From the NCBI GenBank assembly GCA_003447515.1, contig DLZA01000049.1:1171-9906 (forward strand): a stretch of DNA of 8,736 bases, written 5' to 3'. Numbering within the stretch: the stretch's first letter is position 1; each line of letters starts with the position of its first letter. The position numbers and the translations under genes are program-made. The notes beneath the pieces were generated by a model. The model saw only the letters and a list, made by a program, of their open reading frames with translations, was not told where the DNA came from and did not search any database. Shown piece after piece: positions 1 to 6,300 of the stretch. The stretch is from Paracoccaceae bacterium. Lineage in GTDB: Bacteria; Pseudomonadota; Alphaproteobacteria; Rhodobacterales; Rhodobacteraceae.

Positions 1-626
1 TCCCCTTGCCCCGCCAATGCAGCACCCCTCCAATAATGTGCTTCCCCCGTCAAAGGGCCACCCGGAAAATTGGACGTTAAAGTCGCAAACTGGCTAGCTG
101 CGGATGCAAATTCTTGCGCTTCAAAAGCGGCCATAGCTCGTTGAAATGTGGCTCGCTCACTGTTTGTCGCACTACTTGCATTCTCTGAAGCATCAGCTAA
201 CGGCGATGTGGATTGCCTACCTGTTGAAGTCGCTTGCAGATCCAGGACTTGCCCACCCAACGGGGCAATGCGATCAAGCGAACCAATATCACAACCCACT
301 TCTAGCTCACACAACCGAAATTCCAGATCACCCACACGCTTCGTCCCCTCCGTGACAATCCGTTTAATCCAGTTTTGCTTCGCCTCAATCTGCCCCGTTA
401 TGCGACGCACTTCAGCTTCCAGCATATCAATCCGCTGCAAAGCAGGACCATTGTTTACTGTCTGCAAGGCATTGCCCGTTGTGGACAAATCACGTTTCAG
501 GCTCACTATCTCGGCATAAACAAATTCTAACTCTTGGCGAATGTCCATTAACGTCTGTTCATCTTGCGCCTGCACGGCCCACGGCAAGACGAATGCAGCA
601 ACAAATATCACTCCAAAAAATCGCAT
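1..626 (-). CDS. cpoB: CpoB/YbgF, Tol-Pal-associated cell-division coordinator (partial, 3' end outside window)
   Basis: Only the first 208 codons are present; the gene runs off the left edge. I translated it directly from the ATG at 626. Residues 1-20 form a signal peptide with a likely cut after AQA, so the product is periplasmic. Residues about 22-110 are heptad-rich and should form the trimerising coiled coil. They end in the motif DLEFRLCELEVGCDIGSL, with cysteines 106 and 112, which I associate with Rhodobacterales YbgF. A Ser/Thr/Ala linker (about 130-155) leads into the first TPR-like helices (about 157-205, including GEAHYWRGAALAGQG). In E. coli, CpoB binds TolA and PBP1B and couples outer-membrane constriction to septal peptidoglycan synthesis. 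The gene lies 64 bases downstream of pal on the same strand, its usual place. The ribosome site is weak (GGGA about 10 bases before ATG). The C-terminal TPRs cannot be judged. Confidence 0.9.
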   Translation of the reverse strand, partial: MRFFGVIFVAAFVLPWAVQAQDEQTLMDIRQELEFVYAEIVSLKRDLSTTGNALQTVNNGPALQRIDMLEAEVRRITGQIEAKQNWIKRIVTEGTKRVGDLEFRLCELEVGCDIGSLDRIAPLGGQVLDLQATSTGRQSTSPLADASENASSATNSERATFQRAMAAFEAQEFASAASQFATLTSNFPGGPLTGEAHYWRGAALAGQG

Positions 627-690
627 TTTCAATATTTCCCAAATACCTTTAATCAGCCGCCTACCTTAAAAAAACGGGGGTCAAAATTTC

Positions 691-1197
691 TTAGTCTAAA
701 AGTCCTGTTGCGACCAAAGTTACCGCACGACGATTTTTAGACCAACATTCTTCTATTGAGCACACGGCTAGGGGACGTTCTTTACCGTAAGTCACAATAT
801 CAATACGGTTAGCCGCAACGCCTTTGGAAACCAGATAATCGCGCACTACGTTGGCGCGACGCGCTCCCAGTGCTAGGTTGTATTCCCGTGTACCCTGCTC
901 ATCCGCATGGCCTTCAATCGTGGTTGTAAAATTGGTGTTTTCCAACAACCAGCTTACCTGACCATCGAGTGTGGAAATCGCGGTCGGTGTAAGTATGCTT
1001 TGATCCACTTGGAACAAAACGCGATCACCAATCGTTTGATTGAAATATCCCACGGACGTCGGATTGTTCACATCGGTTAGACTCGGATCAACGCCCGAAC
1101 CGTTCCCATTCAAACCGCTATTGTTCCCACGGAAATCATCGCACGCGGTCAATGCCAAAACGCAAGCCAGTGTCATACCGATCTTTATACATGTCAT
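691..1197 (-). CDS. pal: Pal, peptidoglycan-associated outer-membrane lipoprotein
   Basis: This 168-residue lipoprotein has a lipobox LTAC with the lipidated cysteine at 19. A Gly/Asn-rich tether (about 22-50) is followed by an OmpA-like domain (about 57-165). That domain carries the meso-diaminopimelate-binding signature GHADEQGTREYN...GARRA; Asp99 and an Arg at 113/114 are the expected ligand residues. Pal anchors the outer membrane to peptidoglycan and is handed over by TolB and TolA during constriction. Length and domain layout are normal. Two cysteines (146 and 151) sit near the C-terminus and could form a disulfide. Residues 20 and 21, directly after the lipidated cysteine, are Asp-Asp, which in E. 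coli would be an inner-membrane retention signal. AAAGGA lies 10 bases before the ATG. Codon 8 is also ATG, but starting there would shorten the signal peptide severely. Confidence 0.97.
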   Translation of the reverse strand: MTCIKIGMTLACVLALTACDDFRGNNSGLNGNGSGVDPSLTDVNNPTSVGYFNQTIGDRVLFQVDQSILTPTAISTLDGQVSWLLENTNFTTTIEGHADEQGTREYNLALGARRANVVRDYLVSKGVAANRIDIVTYGKERPLAVCSIEECWSKNRRAVTLVATGLLD

Positions 1198-1239
1198 CTT
1201 CTACTAATCCTTTCGTGTGAAACCCATATCGGCACTCTT

Positions 1240-1253
1240 TCCTTAATCCTTAA
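1240..1253 (-). repeat. Tandem 7-base direct repeat in the tolB-pal spacer
   Basis: On the minus strand the heptamer TTAAGGA occurs twice in immediate succession. Each copy contains AAGGA, a Shine-Dalgarno-like core. It lies about 45-55 bases before the pal start, too far to serve pal directly. A copy-number change here is conceivable but cannot be inferred from one sequence. Confidence 0.6.
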
Positions 1254-1258
1254 CAGGA

Positions 1259-1277
1259 AATTTCCACATTGGAAATT
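1259..1277 (-). repeat. Perfect 8-base inverted repeat just after tolB
   Basis: The arms AATTTCCA and TGGAAATT are perfect reverse complements separated by three bases. The element begins 4 bases past the tolB stop codon. In RNA it would give an 8-pair stem with a minimal loop, mostly A-U and so of modest stability. No uridine run follows, so it does not look like an intrinsic terminator. It could be an RNA-processing or stabilising structure between tolB and pal, or a palindromic protein site. The repeat is directly seen; a role is inference. Confidence 0.55.
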
Positions 1278-1281
1278 AACC

Positions 1282-2604
1282 TTACTCCAACAAACCAGAC
1301 CAAGCAGGATCAGACCCAAACGTAAGGGTAGGAACCATCTTCAGAAACTGACCGGTAATATCCACTGAAAATAGGCTTGGTGCGCCCACAGATCCCTGCG
1401 TTTCACGGAAAAACATAATTACGCGACCATTAGGCGACCAAGTTGGCCCTTCATCCAAAAACGAACCTGTGAGAAGCTTTTCGTCACTGCCATCCGTCCG
1501 CATCACACCGATATGGAATCGTCCATTATTGATATTCGTGAAAGCAATCATGTCACCACGCGGCGACCAAACAGGCGTGCCATAACGGCCTTTCCCAAAA
1601 CTTATCCGCTGAGCAGAGCCTCCGTTTGCCGACATCACGTAGATTTGCTGACCGCCGCCGCGATCACTTTCAAACACGATCTGGCTTCCATCAGGGGCAT
1701 AACTCGGCGCAGTATCAATTGCAGCGGTATCTGTGAGTTGCAACTTTTGTCCAGTCGCAATGTCAAAGGAATAAATGTCGGACTTTGCACCATTAGAAAG
1801 CGACATTACTACGTTGCGCCCATCTGGACTAAACCTTGGAGCAAATGTCATATTGCGCTCACTATCGAGGACCCGCCGCGACAAAGTATCGACGTTCATC
1901 AGAAAAACTTGGGGCACGCCCGTTTCATAACTAGTGTAAATAATTTCACGCGCATTAGGGGAAAACCTTGGGGCTAGAACGATATCCTCTGAACCTGTCA
2001 AATAGCGCGGGTTTGCCCCGTCGTAATCCATCACAGCGAGCCGTTTTTTACGATTGTTCTTGGGCCCTTCCTCGGCGATGTAGGCCACGCGGCTGTCAAA
2101 GTATGGATCTTCCCCAGTTAAACGCGCATAAACCTGATCTGCCACCTTATGGCTCATCCGACGCCAGCTTTGCGAACTAGCCGCAAACTGTAATCCAATC
2201 AGATTTTCTTGGCCAAACACATCAAAAAGCCTAAACTTTACGACCATTTGATTGTCAGACGTCAGGTTCACCGCGCCCGTAATTAATGCCTGCGCATTAA
2301 TCGCTTTCCAATCAGGAAATGACACAGGCGCATTAAAATTTGAGATACTACCAATATAAGCAGAGGGGTCGATATTCCGAAATAGACCAGAGCCGGCCAA
2401 ATCTCTAATAATGACATCCGTAAGTTGGGATGCAAATGCCTCTGCCCCGGCGTTTTCCGCAAGAAACTGCGTCACGGCAATCGGCATCGGTTCAATAATG
2501 CCCTCAGTAATCTCAATCCGCAAAGGACCCGAGTTTTCCTGCGACTGCGCGGGAAAACCAAACAGCACAGCCAAAATTAGAAGATGCAAAATATTTATAA
2601 TCAT
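1282..2604 (-). CDS. tolB: TolB, periplasmic beta-propeller of the Tol-Pal system
   Basis: The product has 440 residues, normal for the family. Residues 1-21 are a signal peptide (hydrophobic core [13 protein letters not shown], probable cut after AQS). The mature N-terminal domain (about 26-165) includes the family-typical segment [15 protein letters not shown]. Blades of a six-bladed propeller follow, with repeated signatures [13 protein letters not shown] (213), [12 protein letters not shown] (257), [12 protein letters not shown] (302), [11 protein letters not shown] (346) and [11 protein letters not shown] (389). In known TolB proteins the propeller binds Pal and the flexible N-terminus binds TolA, relaying the signal that frees Pal from peptidoglycan. 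The start is chosen from the signal peptide and from an ATGA overlap with the tolA stop, which implies translational coupling. No cysteine is present, unlike TolA, Pal and CpoB. Confidence 0.98.
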   Translation of the reverse strand: MIINILHLLILAVLFGFPAQSQENSGPLRIEITEGIIEPMPIAVTQFLAENAGAEAFASQLTDVIIRDLAGSGLFRNIDPSAYIGSISNFNAPVSFPDWKAINAQALITGAVNLTSDNQMVVKFRLFDVFGQENLIGLQFAASSQSWRRMSHKVADQVYARLTGEDPYFDSRVAYIAEEGPKNNRKKRLAVMDYDGANPRYLTGSEDIVLAPRFSPNAREIIYTSYETGVPQVFLMNVDTLSRRVLDSERNMTFAPRFSPDGRNVVMSLSNGAKSDIYSFDIATGQKLQLTDTAAIDTAPSYAPDGSQIVFESDRGGGQQIYVMSANGGSAQRISFGKGRYGTPVWSPRGDMIAFTNINNGRFHIGVMRTDGSDEKLLTGSFLDEGPTWSPNGRVIMFFRETQGSVGAPSLFSVDITGQFLKMVPTLTFGSDPAWSGLLE

Positions 2605-3815
2605 CTCACCACCATGTTCTGCGGATTAAACGTCACTTCAATATCCTTCCACTGCTCATATTTATCTTTTGGCAAATCATAAGGCCCGCAGCGCAACAAA
2701 GCTCGACGCCCGGCTTCGAATGCCTGCTTCAAAACACCCTTTAGGCTGCCTGATGGGCTAACCAAAGTTGGGCCACCCGTAATTTTACCCTGCTCGTTGA
2801 GCTCAACCAACAATGTGACTTTTAAATCACGGGCGTTCTGCACACCAATTGGCGGGGTCCAGCATTTCTGCACAGCCAAAACTAATGTACCTTTTTCTCG
2901 TCCAGTCAGCGGCGGGCCTGACGGCTTAGAAGCCTCTGCTTGCACGGCATTTAATGCTTTCTTAATCTCTTCAGCTTCAACTTTTTTACGCGCTTTTTCT
3001 TTTGCAATTTTTTTTGCCGCATTATCCACTGCAATCTTATCAGCTTTTGCTTTTTCAGCCGCTTTTTTAAATACCGATGCCTTTTGTACAACATTCGCAG
3101 GACGCCTTTTTGGGCGCGCAGACTTTATTGGAGCGATTAAATTCGGGTCCACCTCATCCGCTTCTGTCACAATCTCTGTTGTACTTTCATCCTTAGCCGT
3201 ATTGCGAGTATCCTCAGGTATTTTCTCCGCAGGCTCTTCGCTAGGCTCTGTCGTTTGCGTCTCCATATCAGATCGCTCAACATCTGTTTCAGGTTTCTCC
3301 ACAATTTCGTCAGAAATACGTGGTGCAGGCCGTGGTTTTGGACGCAAAACCTCCAAGCGCTCTGCGTCCATCTGCCCACTTTGGTCTTGATCAGATGACA
3401 GTGCATCAGGAGTCACAACTTCATTTCCAGTCACTTCCCGCTCTACAAGCGCTTCCTGCGTATCGGCTTCCACGGGCTCAGCCGGTTCCGTTTTTACTTG
3501 AGGCGCAGGTTCAGGCTCAACTACCTCTAACACCTCTGGCTCTAAGGGTTCTTCAATGGATTGCTTTGAAGATTCAATCGCTGCAGGTGCATCCATGACA
3601 GAAAAAGGTTGCGTTGGTTTGACTTGCTGCGGTTCGTCAATATTCCGGTTGGGAGCAGAGGACATCAGTCCATTAAATGCCTCAGTGGAAATTATTGACA
3701 CCTCAGATATGTGAATCTCTTGTCTTGCATCCGCATCAAACAAAGGCCCGCCAAACACAGCAAGCGCGATCAATGCACCGTGAGCCCCCAATGATATTCT
3801 AGTACCTGTTTCCAA
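2601..3815 (-). CDS. tolA: TolA, trans-periplasmic connector of the Tol-Pal system
   Basis: The product has 404 residues. One N-terminal membrane segment (about 7-27) contains Ser8 and His12, matching the S-x3-H part of the TolA helix motif used to contact TolQ-TolR. Residues about 52-227 are a Pro/Glu/Asp-rich, probably disordered stretch. Residues about 228-290 are strongly basic, and 246-296 are an Ala/Lys/Glu helix of the usual TolA domain II type. The C-terminal domain (about 300-404) has the family pattern VQKCWTPP...LLVELNEQG...[11 protein letters not shown], with cysteines 318 and 376. TolA transmits proton-motive energy from TolQR to TolB-Pal at the division site. The start is TTG: an in-frame stop (tolR's own TAG) lies four codons upstream, and the first alternative (TTG, codon 9) would cut into the membrane helix. 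It overlaps tolB by 4 bases. Confidence 0.95.
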   Translation of the reverse strand: METGTRISLGAHGALIALAVFGGPLFDADARQEIHISEVSIISTEAFNGLMSSAPNRNIDEPQQVKPTQPFSVMDAPAAIESSKQSIEEPLEPEVLEVVEPEPAPQVKTEPAEPVEADTQEALVEREVTGNEVVTPDALSSDQDQSGQMDAERLEVLRPKPRPAPRISDEIVEKPETDVERSDMETQTTEPSEEPAEKIPEDTRNTAKDESTTEIVTEADEVDPNLIAPIKSARPKRRPANVVQKASVFKKAAEKAKADKIAVDNAAKKIAKEKARKKVEAEEIKKALNAVQAEASKPSGPPLTGREKGTLVLAVQKCWTPPIGVQNARDLKVTLLVELNEQGKITGGPTLVSPSGSLKGVLKQAFEAGRRALLRCGPYDLPKDKYEQWKDIEVTFNPQNMVVR

Positions 3816-3824
3816 GATCCTTCC
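3813..3824 (-). promoter_or_regulatory. Ribosome binding site and TTG start of tolA
   Basis: GGAAGG lies directly after the tolR TAG stop, only three bases before the TTG. The purine-rich match is good but the spacing is short. Together with the 9-base gap this suggests that tolA translation depends on ribosomes finishing tolR. Confidence 0.5.
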
Positions 3825-4316
3825 CTACTCAGCCACACTCGCTTTGGTTCCATCCATACGTGGGCCCCCTCCATCGGTAACTAAGCCAATGTTCCGGAAT
3901 CCACCTGCATTCAGCGCACCCATGACTTCCATCACAATCGAATACGGAACCACGCCATCCGCCCGCAGAAAGACTTTATCATCCTCTCGCTCTGCCGAGA
4001 TCGCCCGCAGCTTTTGGATCAGCGTATCGCGTTCAATCTCAACAGTTTGCAAAACCAACCTTCCATCCGCAGCAATGGCTAACGCTAAAGGTTCCTCTTT
4101 TTCCTGTGGCAGTGACGTCGCTGCAGTTTTAGGCAGCTCAATTGGCACACCCACAGTTAACAGCGGTGCAGCCACCATAAAAATGATCAGCAGCACCAAC
4201 ATAACATCAACAAATGGAGTGACATTAATCTCAGCCATTGGTTTACGTTTCGCAGAGCTACGGCGCCCCTTACGACCACCGCCTCCATCACTACCTCTTG
4301 ACACCGTTGGTCCCAT
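3825..4316 (-). CDS. tolR: TolR, inner-membrane proton-channel subunit (ExbD/TolR family)
   Basis: The product has 163 residues. A Gly- and Arg/Lys-rich cytoplasmic tail (1-26) precedes MAEINVTPFVDVMLVLLIIF, the single membrane helix (about 36-56). Its Asp37 is the conserved proton-carrying aspartate of ExbD, TolR and MotB-like proteins. The periplasmic domain (about 57-150) ends in the typical pattern DGVVPYSIVMEVMGALNAGGFRNIGLVT. TolR works with TolQ to turn proton flow into TolA movement. I chose the ATG at 4316 because it falls one base after the tolQ stop (TGACATG) and gives the usual MG...GGGG tail. A 22-codon upstream extension is open but would run inside tolQ and lacks family features. 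Confidence 0.96.
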   Translation of the reverse strand: MGPTVSRGSDGGGGRKGRRSSAKRKPMAEINVTPFVDVMLVLLIIFMVAAPLLTVGVPIELPKTAATSLPQEKEEPLALAIAADGRLVLQTVEIERDTLIQKLRAISAEREDDKVFLRADGVVPYSIVMEVMGALNAGGFRNIGLVTDGGGPRMDGTKASVAE

Positions 4317-4317
4317 G

Positions 4318-5013
4318 TCAGCTGTCCAATTGACGTGACAGGATCGTCGCAAATTCATCTGCAAAACTATCATAGCCACCAATCAGCCGATCCGCATCAC
4401 CGCTCAGCTTGTTATAAAATATAACTGCGGGGATCGCCGCAAGCAGGCCCAACGCCGTTGCAACCAAAGCCTCAGCAATACCAGGTGCTACAACAGCCAA
4501 ATCCGTGTTCTGCTGAATGGCAATTTCCTGAAACGAGTTTTTTATACCCCAGACTGTGCCGAACAAGCCCACAAACGGTGCAATTGCACCCACTGTGGCG
4601 AGGAATATTAAACCATTGTTTAACTTCTCACTCTCGCGATTAATAGCCACATCCATGGACCTATCAATACGCGCCTGTGCACCAGCAATAAGATTACCAT
4701 CGCTGCGGTGCGAGCGCCGCCATTCAACCATACCAGCCACAAAAATTCGTTCTGCACCTCCTTGAGGTTTAGGGCCTAAACGATCGAACAGCTCGTCTAG
4801 CGGATCTCCAGACCAAAAAGCACGATCAAACAGATCACTATCTTTTTTGGCAATCCGATAGTTGATAAATTTCTGGATAATTATCCCCCAGCTCCAAATG
4901 GAAGCAAAGATCAAGATTAGCATCACGATCTTTACAGTGATCGTAGCACGAAGGAATAGCGCAAGCATCGAAAAATCGACCTCCTGCACTGCGGCGAGTG
5001 TTTCAGTTTCCAT
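4318..5013 (-). CDS. tolQ: TolQ, inner-membrane motor subunit (ExbB/TolQ/MotA family)
   Basis: The product has 231 residues with three membrane helices at about 25-46, 136-157 and 173-200. The large cytoplasmic loop contains FDRAFWSGDPLDELFDRLG and AQARIDRSMDVAINRE. The signature AIAPFVGLFGTVWGI (144-157) and the third-helix EALVATALGLLAAIP carry the conserved threonines (153 and 186) that line the proton path in this family. TolQ oligomers surround TolR and contact the TolA helix. The start METETLAA at 5013 was preferred over a GTG 12 codons upstream because this N-terminus is typical of Rhodobacterales TolQ. The ribosome site is weak (GGGCAG region). The gene opens the tolQRAB set after a 129-base gap. 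Confidence 0.97.
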   Translation of the reverse strand: METETLAAVQEVDFSMLALFLRATITVKIVMLILIFASIWSWGIIIQKFINYRIAKKDSDLFDRAFWSGDPLDELFDRLGPKPQGGAERIFVAGMVEWRRSHRSDGNLIAGAQARIDRSMDVAINRESEKLNNGLIFLATVGAIAPFVGLFGTVWGIKNSFQEIAIQQNTDLAVVAPGIAEALVATALGLLAAIPAVIFYNKLSGDADRLIGGYDSFADEFATILSRQLDS

Positions 5014-5142
5014 GTGTCTGCCCGACTTTTTTATGCTGCCTAATACCACTGTTTGCCAGCGGCGTTTTTATTACTGCTTCATCATAGTCAATGGACGCAA
5101 AAAAAACACCATTTCTTTGATAGTTAATTGCTCAAAGGTGAA
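5014..5142 (-). other. Non-coding gap between ybgC and tolQ
   Basis: These 129 bases hold no convincing gene. On the minus strand they contain a run of eight T (complement of 5099-5106), a TTGACT hexamer, a TATGAT hexamer overlapping it, and an imperfect hairpin GCCGCTG-GCAAA-CAGTGGT with two G-U pairs. The hairpin is not followed by a T run, so no intrinsic terminator is supported. The length suits a promoter or 5' leader for tolQRAB. Confidence 0.5.
5065..5091 (-). promoter_or_regulatory. Weak candidate sigma-70 promoter before tolQ
   Basis: TTGACT (5 of 6 to the -35 consensus) is followed after 15 bases by TAAAAA (4 of 6 to the -10 consensus). The spacing is shorter than the optimal 17. 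The placement 52 bases before the tolQ ATG, in the only sizeable gap of the tol half, is the main argument. TATGAT nearby is an alternative -10 without a recognisable -35. Confidence 0.22.
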
Positions 5143-5535
5143 TTAAAAAGCTAGTCGTGCGCAAATTTCTTTCGGTAAGCGGATAACACGACCGTCTATA
5201 TTCATGCAAACTACCGTAATCATTGATGAAAATAGCAGCTCATCAGTTCGAAACACATCCTGTTCAAACAACAACTTAGCACCTGATAATTGTTGCAGTT
5301 TTGTGGCAACTCGCAGTTCGTCATCCAATTTTGCGGGTCTAAGATAAGTTGCATCGACACTACGCACGACAAAAAACAATCCTTGGTCGTCCTTCATCCC
5401 GATTTGATTAATCCCAGCCTCACGCACCATGGTACTACGCGCGCGCTCGATAAATTTCAGATAATTTGCATAATACACTATCCCCGCGAGATCAGTATCT
5501 TCATAATAAACGCGGGTGTAGAACTCATGCTTCAT
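5143..5535 (-). CDS. ybgC: YbgC, hot-dog fold acyl-CoA thioesterase of the Tol-Pal cluster
   Basis: The product has 130 residues and a single 4HBT-type hot-dog domain. The N-terminal signature VYYEDTDLAGIVYYANYLKF contains Asp15, the counterpart of the catalytic aspartate in E. coli YbgC. Where the E. coli enzyme has His in VYHASY, this one has Tyr22 (VYYANY), a variant I regard as ordinary in alphaproteobacteria. The central FFVVRSVDATYLRPAKLDDEL and C-terminal strands fit the fold. YbgC-type enzymes hydrolyse acyl-CoA or acyl-ACP thioesters in the cytoplasm; the link to Tol-Pal is genetic neighbourhood and phospholipid metabolism, not a proven structural role. The ATG at 5535 fits the family start. 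The reading frame is open 38 codons further up, but that part lies inside the preceding gene. The 11-base overlap suggests coupled translation. Confidence 0.95.
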   Translation of the reverse strand: MKHEFYTRVYYEDTDLAGIVYYANYLKFIERARSTMVREAGINQIGMKDDQGLFFVVRSVDATYLRPAKLDDELRVATKLQQLSGAKLLFEQDVFRTDELLFSSMITVVCMNIDGRVIRLPKEICARLAF

Positions 5536-6181
5536 CTTCGATATCCGACAGCAATTTAACTGCTCGCGCCGAAACCCGCAACGCGTGGGCGGGGTCATTA
5601 GAGGCTGCAGGCAAGGCAGGATCATAAGCCGCCCGAACCACCGCAGCATACTCTGGTTTGACTATGCAAAGGTTGTTGACTTTGATCGTTGCAATGGGGC
5701 TGTGGACGTCAAAAGCGTTCTCCCCAAAAGTTAATAAGGATTGAAACGTTTCACTGGTCCCCAGCGTTTGGAGCGACAGTTTTTCAGTCGCAGCATCTAC
5801 GCGGATCAGAAGGACGCACAACTGAATTGCTCCATCCTTATCAAATCCAAAAGACCGGTACCGGGTCGCATTTTGCTCCTTTAATCCAGTTATCAAATTT
5901 TCAAAGTTTGGTATCAGCTTGTCGAGGTCAGGTACGGCTAGTGCCTCATCCCAATTCCGACAAAAGAACCACATGAAATTCGCACCCAATTCAGGATCAG
6001 TTTCGGCTAGCGTCCCACCTGAAATTCCAACAGTCATGAGGATCGCATCTTTTAAATGTAACAGAGACTCATCCCCAACACCAAACACAACAGGCGCAAG
6101 GGGTCGACCCCAACGAGCAAAATGATACCTCTGATCAGGAGCAGTAAAAAGAACAGCAGGATTTTCGGCAATCGACGTCAT
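5525..6181 (-). CDS. Conserved protein of unknown function between ruvB and ybgC
   Basis: I recognise no named domain in this 218-residue protein. It is probably soluble and cytoplasmic: there is no signal peptide or membrane segment. Visible blocks are PVVFGVGDESLLHLKDAI (30-47), ETDPELGANFMWFFCRNWDE (60-79), VPDLDKLIPNFENLI (83-97), and an alternating stretch FGFDKDGAIQLCVLLIRVD (111-129). The last two suggest a helix then paired beta-strands. The C-terminal part has SPIATIKVNN and VRAAYDPALP, then a helix ending IEDEA. From memory, similar proteins sit at this same place in other Rhodobacteraceae, but I could not check this. The start is firm: an in-frame TAG lies four codons upstream, the next Met is residue 50, and AGG precedes ATG by 8 bases. 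The 11-base overlap with ybgC indicates co-translation. Base use resembles the neighbours, so no sign of transfer. Confidence 0.85.
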   Translation of the reverse strand: MTSIAENPAVLFTAPDQRYHFARWGRPLAPVVFGVGDESLLHLKDAILMTVGISGGTLAETDPELGANFMWFFCRNWDEALAVPDLDKLIPNFENLITGLKEQNATRYRSFGFDKDGAIQLCVLLIRVDAATEKLSLQTLGTSETFQSLLTFGENAFDVHSPIATIKVNNLCIVKPEYAAVVRAAYDPALPAASNDPAHALRVSARAVKLLSDIEDEA

Positions 6182-6300
6182 ACATCGTACCTATGGATTT
6201 TGATCTCGTTGTAAAGGACTCTAAACGACCTGTACTTTTCAAAAATCAAAGCATAGACACAATTGCTGAAGAAAAGTGAACTTTATTTTGGTTAATACTT
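6182..6300 (-). other. Non-coding gap between ruvB and the unknown gene
   Basis: These 119 AT-rich bases contain no convincing gene, no terminator-like stem with T run, and no good -35/-10 pair. The inverted heptamers at 6234-6240 (ACTTTTC) and 6271-6277 (GAAAAGT) are 30 bases apart and low in complexity. Readthrough from ruvB into the unknown gene is therefore possible, and so is a promoter I cannot recognise. Confidence 0.45.

Noticed and set aside
148..519. Plus-strand open frame of 123 codons at the left edge
   Set aside because: It is antisense to cpoB, whose minus-strand translation shows a signal peptide, coiled coil and family motif.
627..690. CCCCCG followed by a T run between pal and cpoB, looking like a terminator tail
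   Set aside because: No complementary G-rich arm lies upstream to form a stem, and cpoB follows on the same strand.
2797..3390. Plus-strand open frame of 197 codons opposite tolA
   Set aside because: It lies wholly antisense to a well-supported tolA, its composition mirrors the complement of the acidic and lysine-rich codons, and no recognisable domain or leader is present.
3844..4338. Plus-strand open frame of 164 codons opposite tolR
   Set aside because: It mirrors tolR; the protein is Ser/Thr-rich without recognisable features and without a plausible ribosome site.
4317..4382. N-terminal extension of tolR (22 codons)
   Set aside because: It overlaps the end of tolQ; the ATG one base after the tolQ stop gives the expected Gly-rich TolR tail.
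5536..5649. N-terminal extension of ybgC (38 codons)
   Set aside because: The extension lies within the preceding gene in another frame and has no hot-dog features; the family starts close to the ATG at 5535.
6234..6277. Inverted heptamers ACTTTTC and GAAAAGT 30 bases apart
   Set aside because: They are short and A/T-rich in an A/T-rich spacer, with no T run or recognised operator form; chance is likely.
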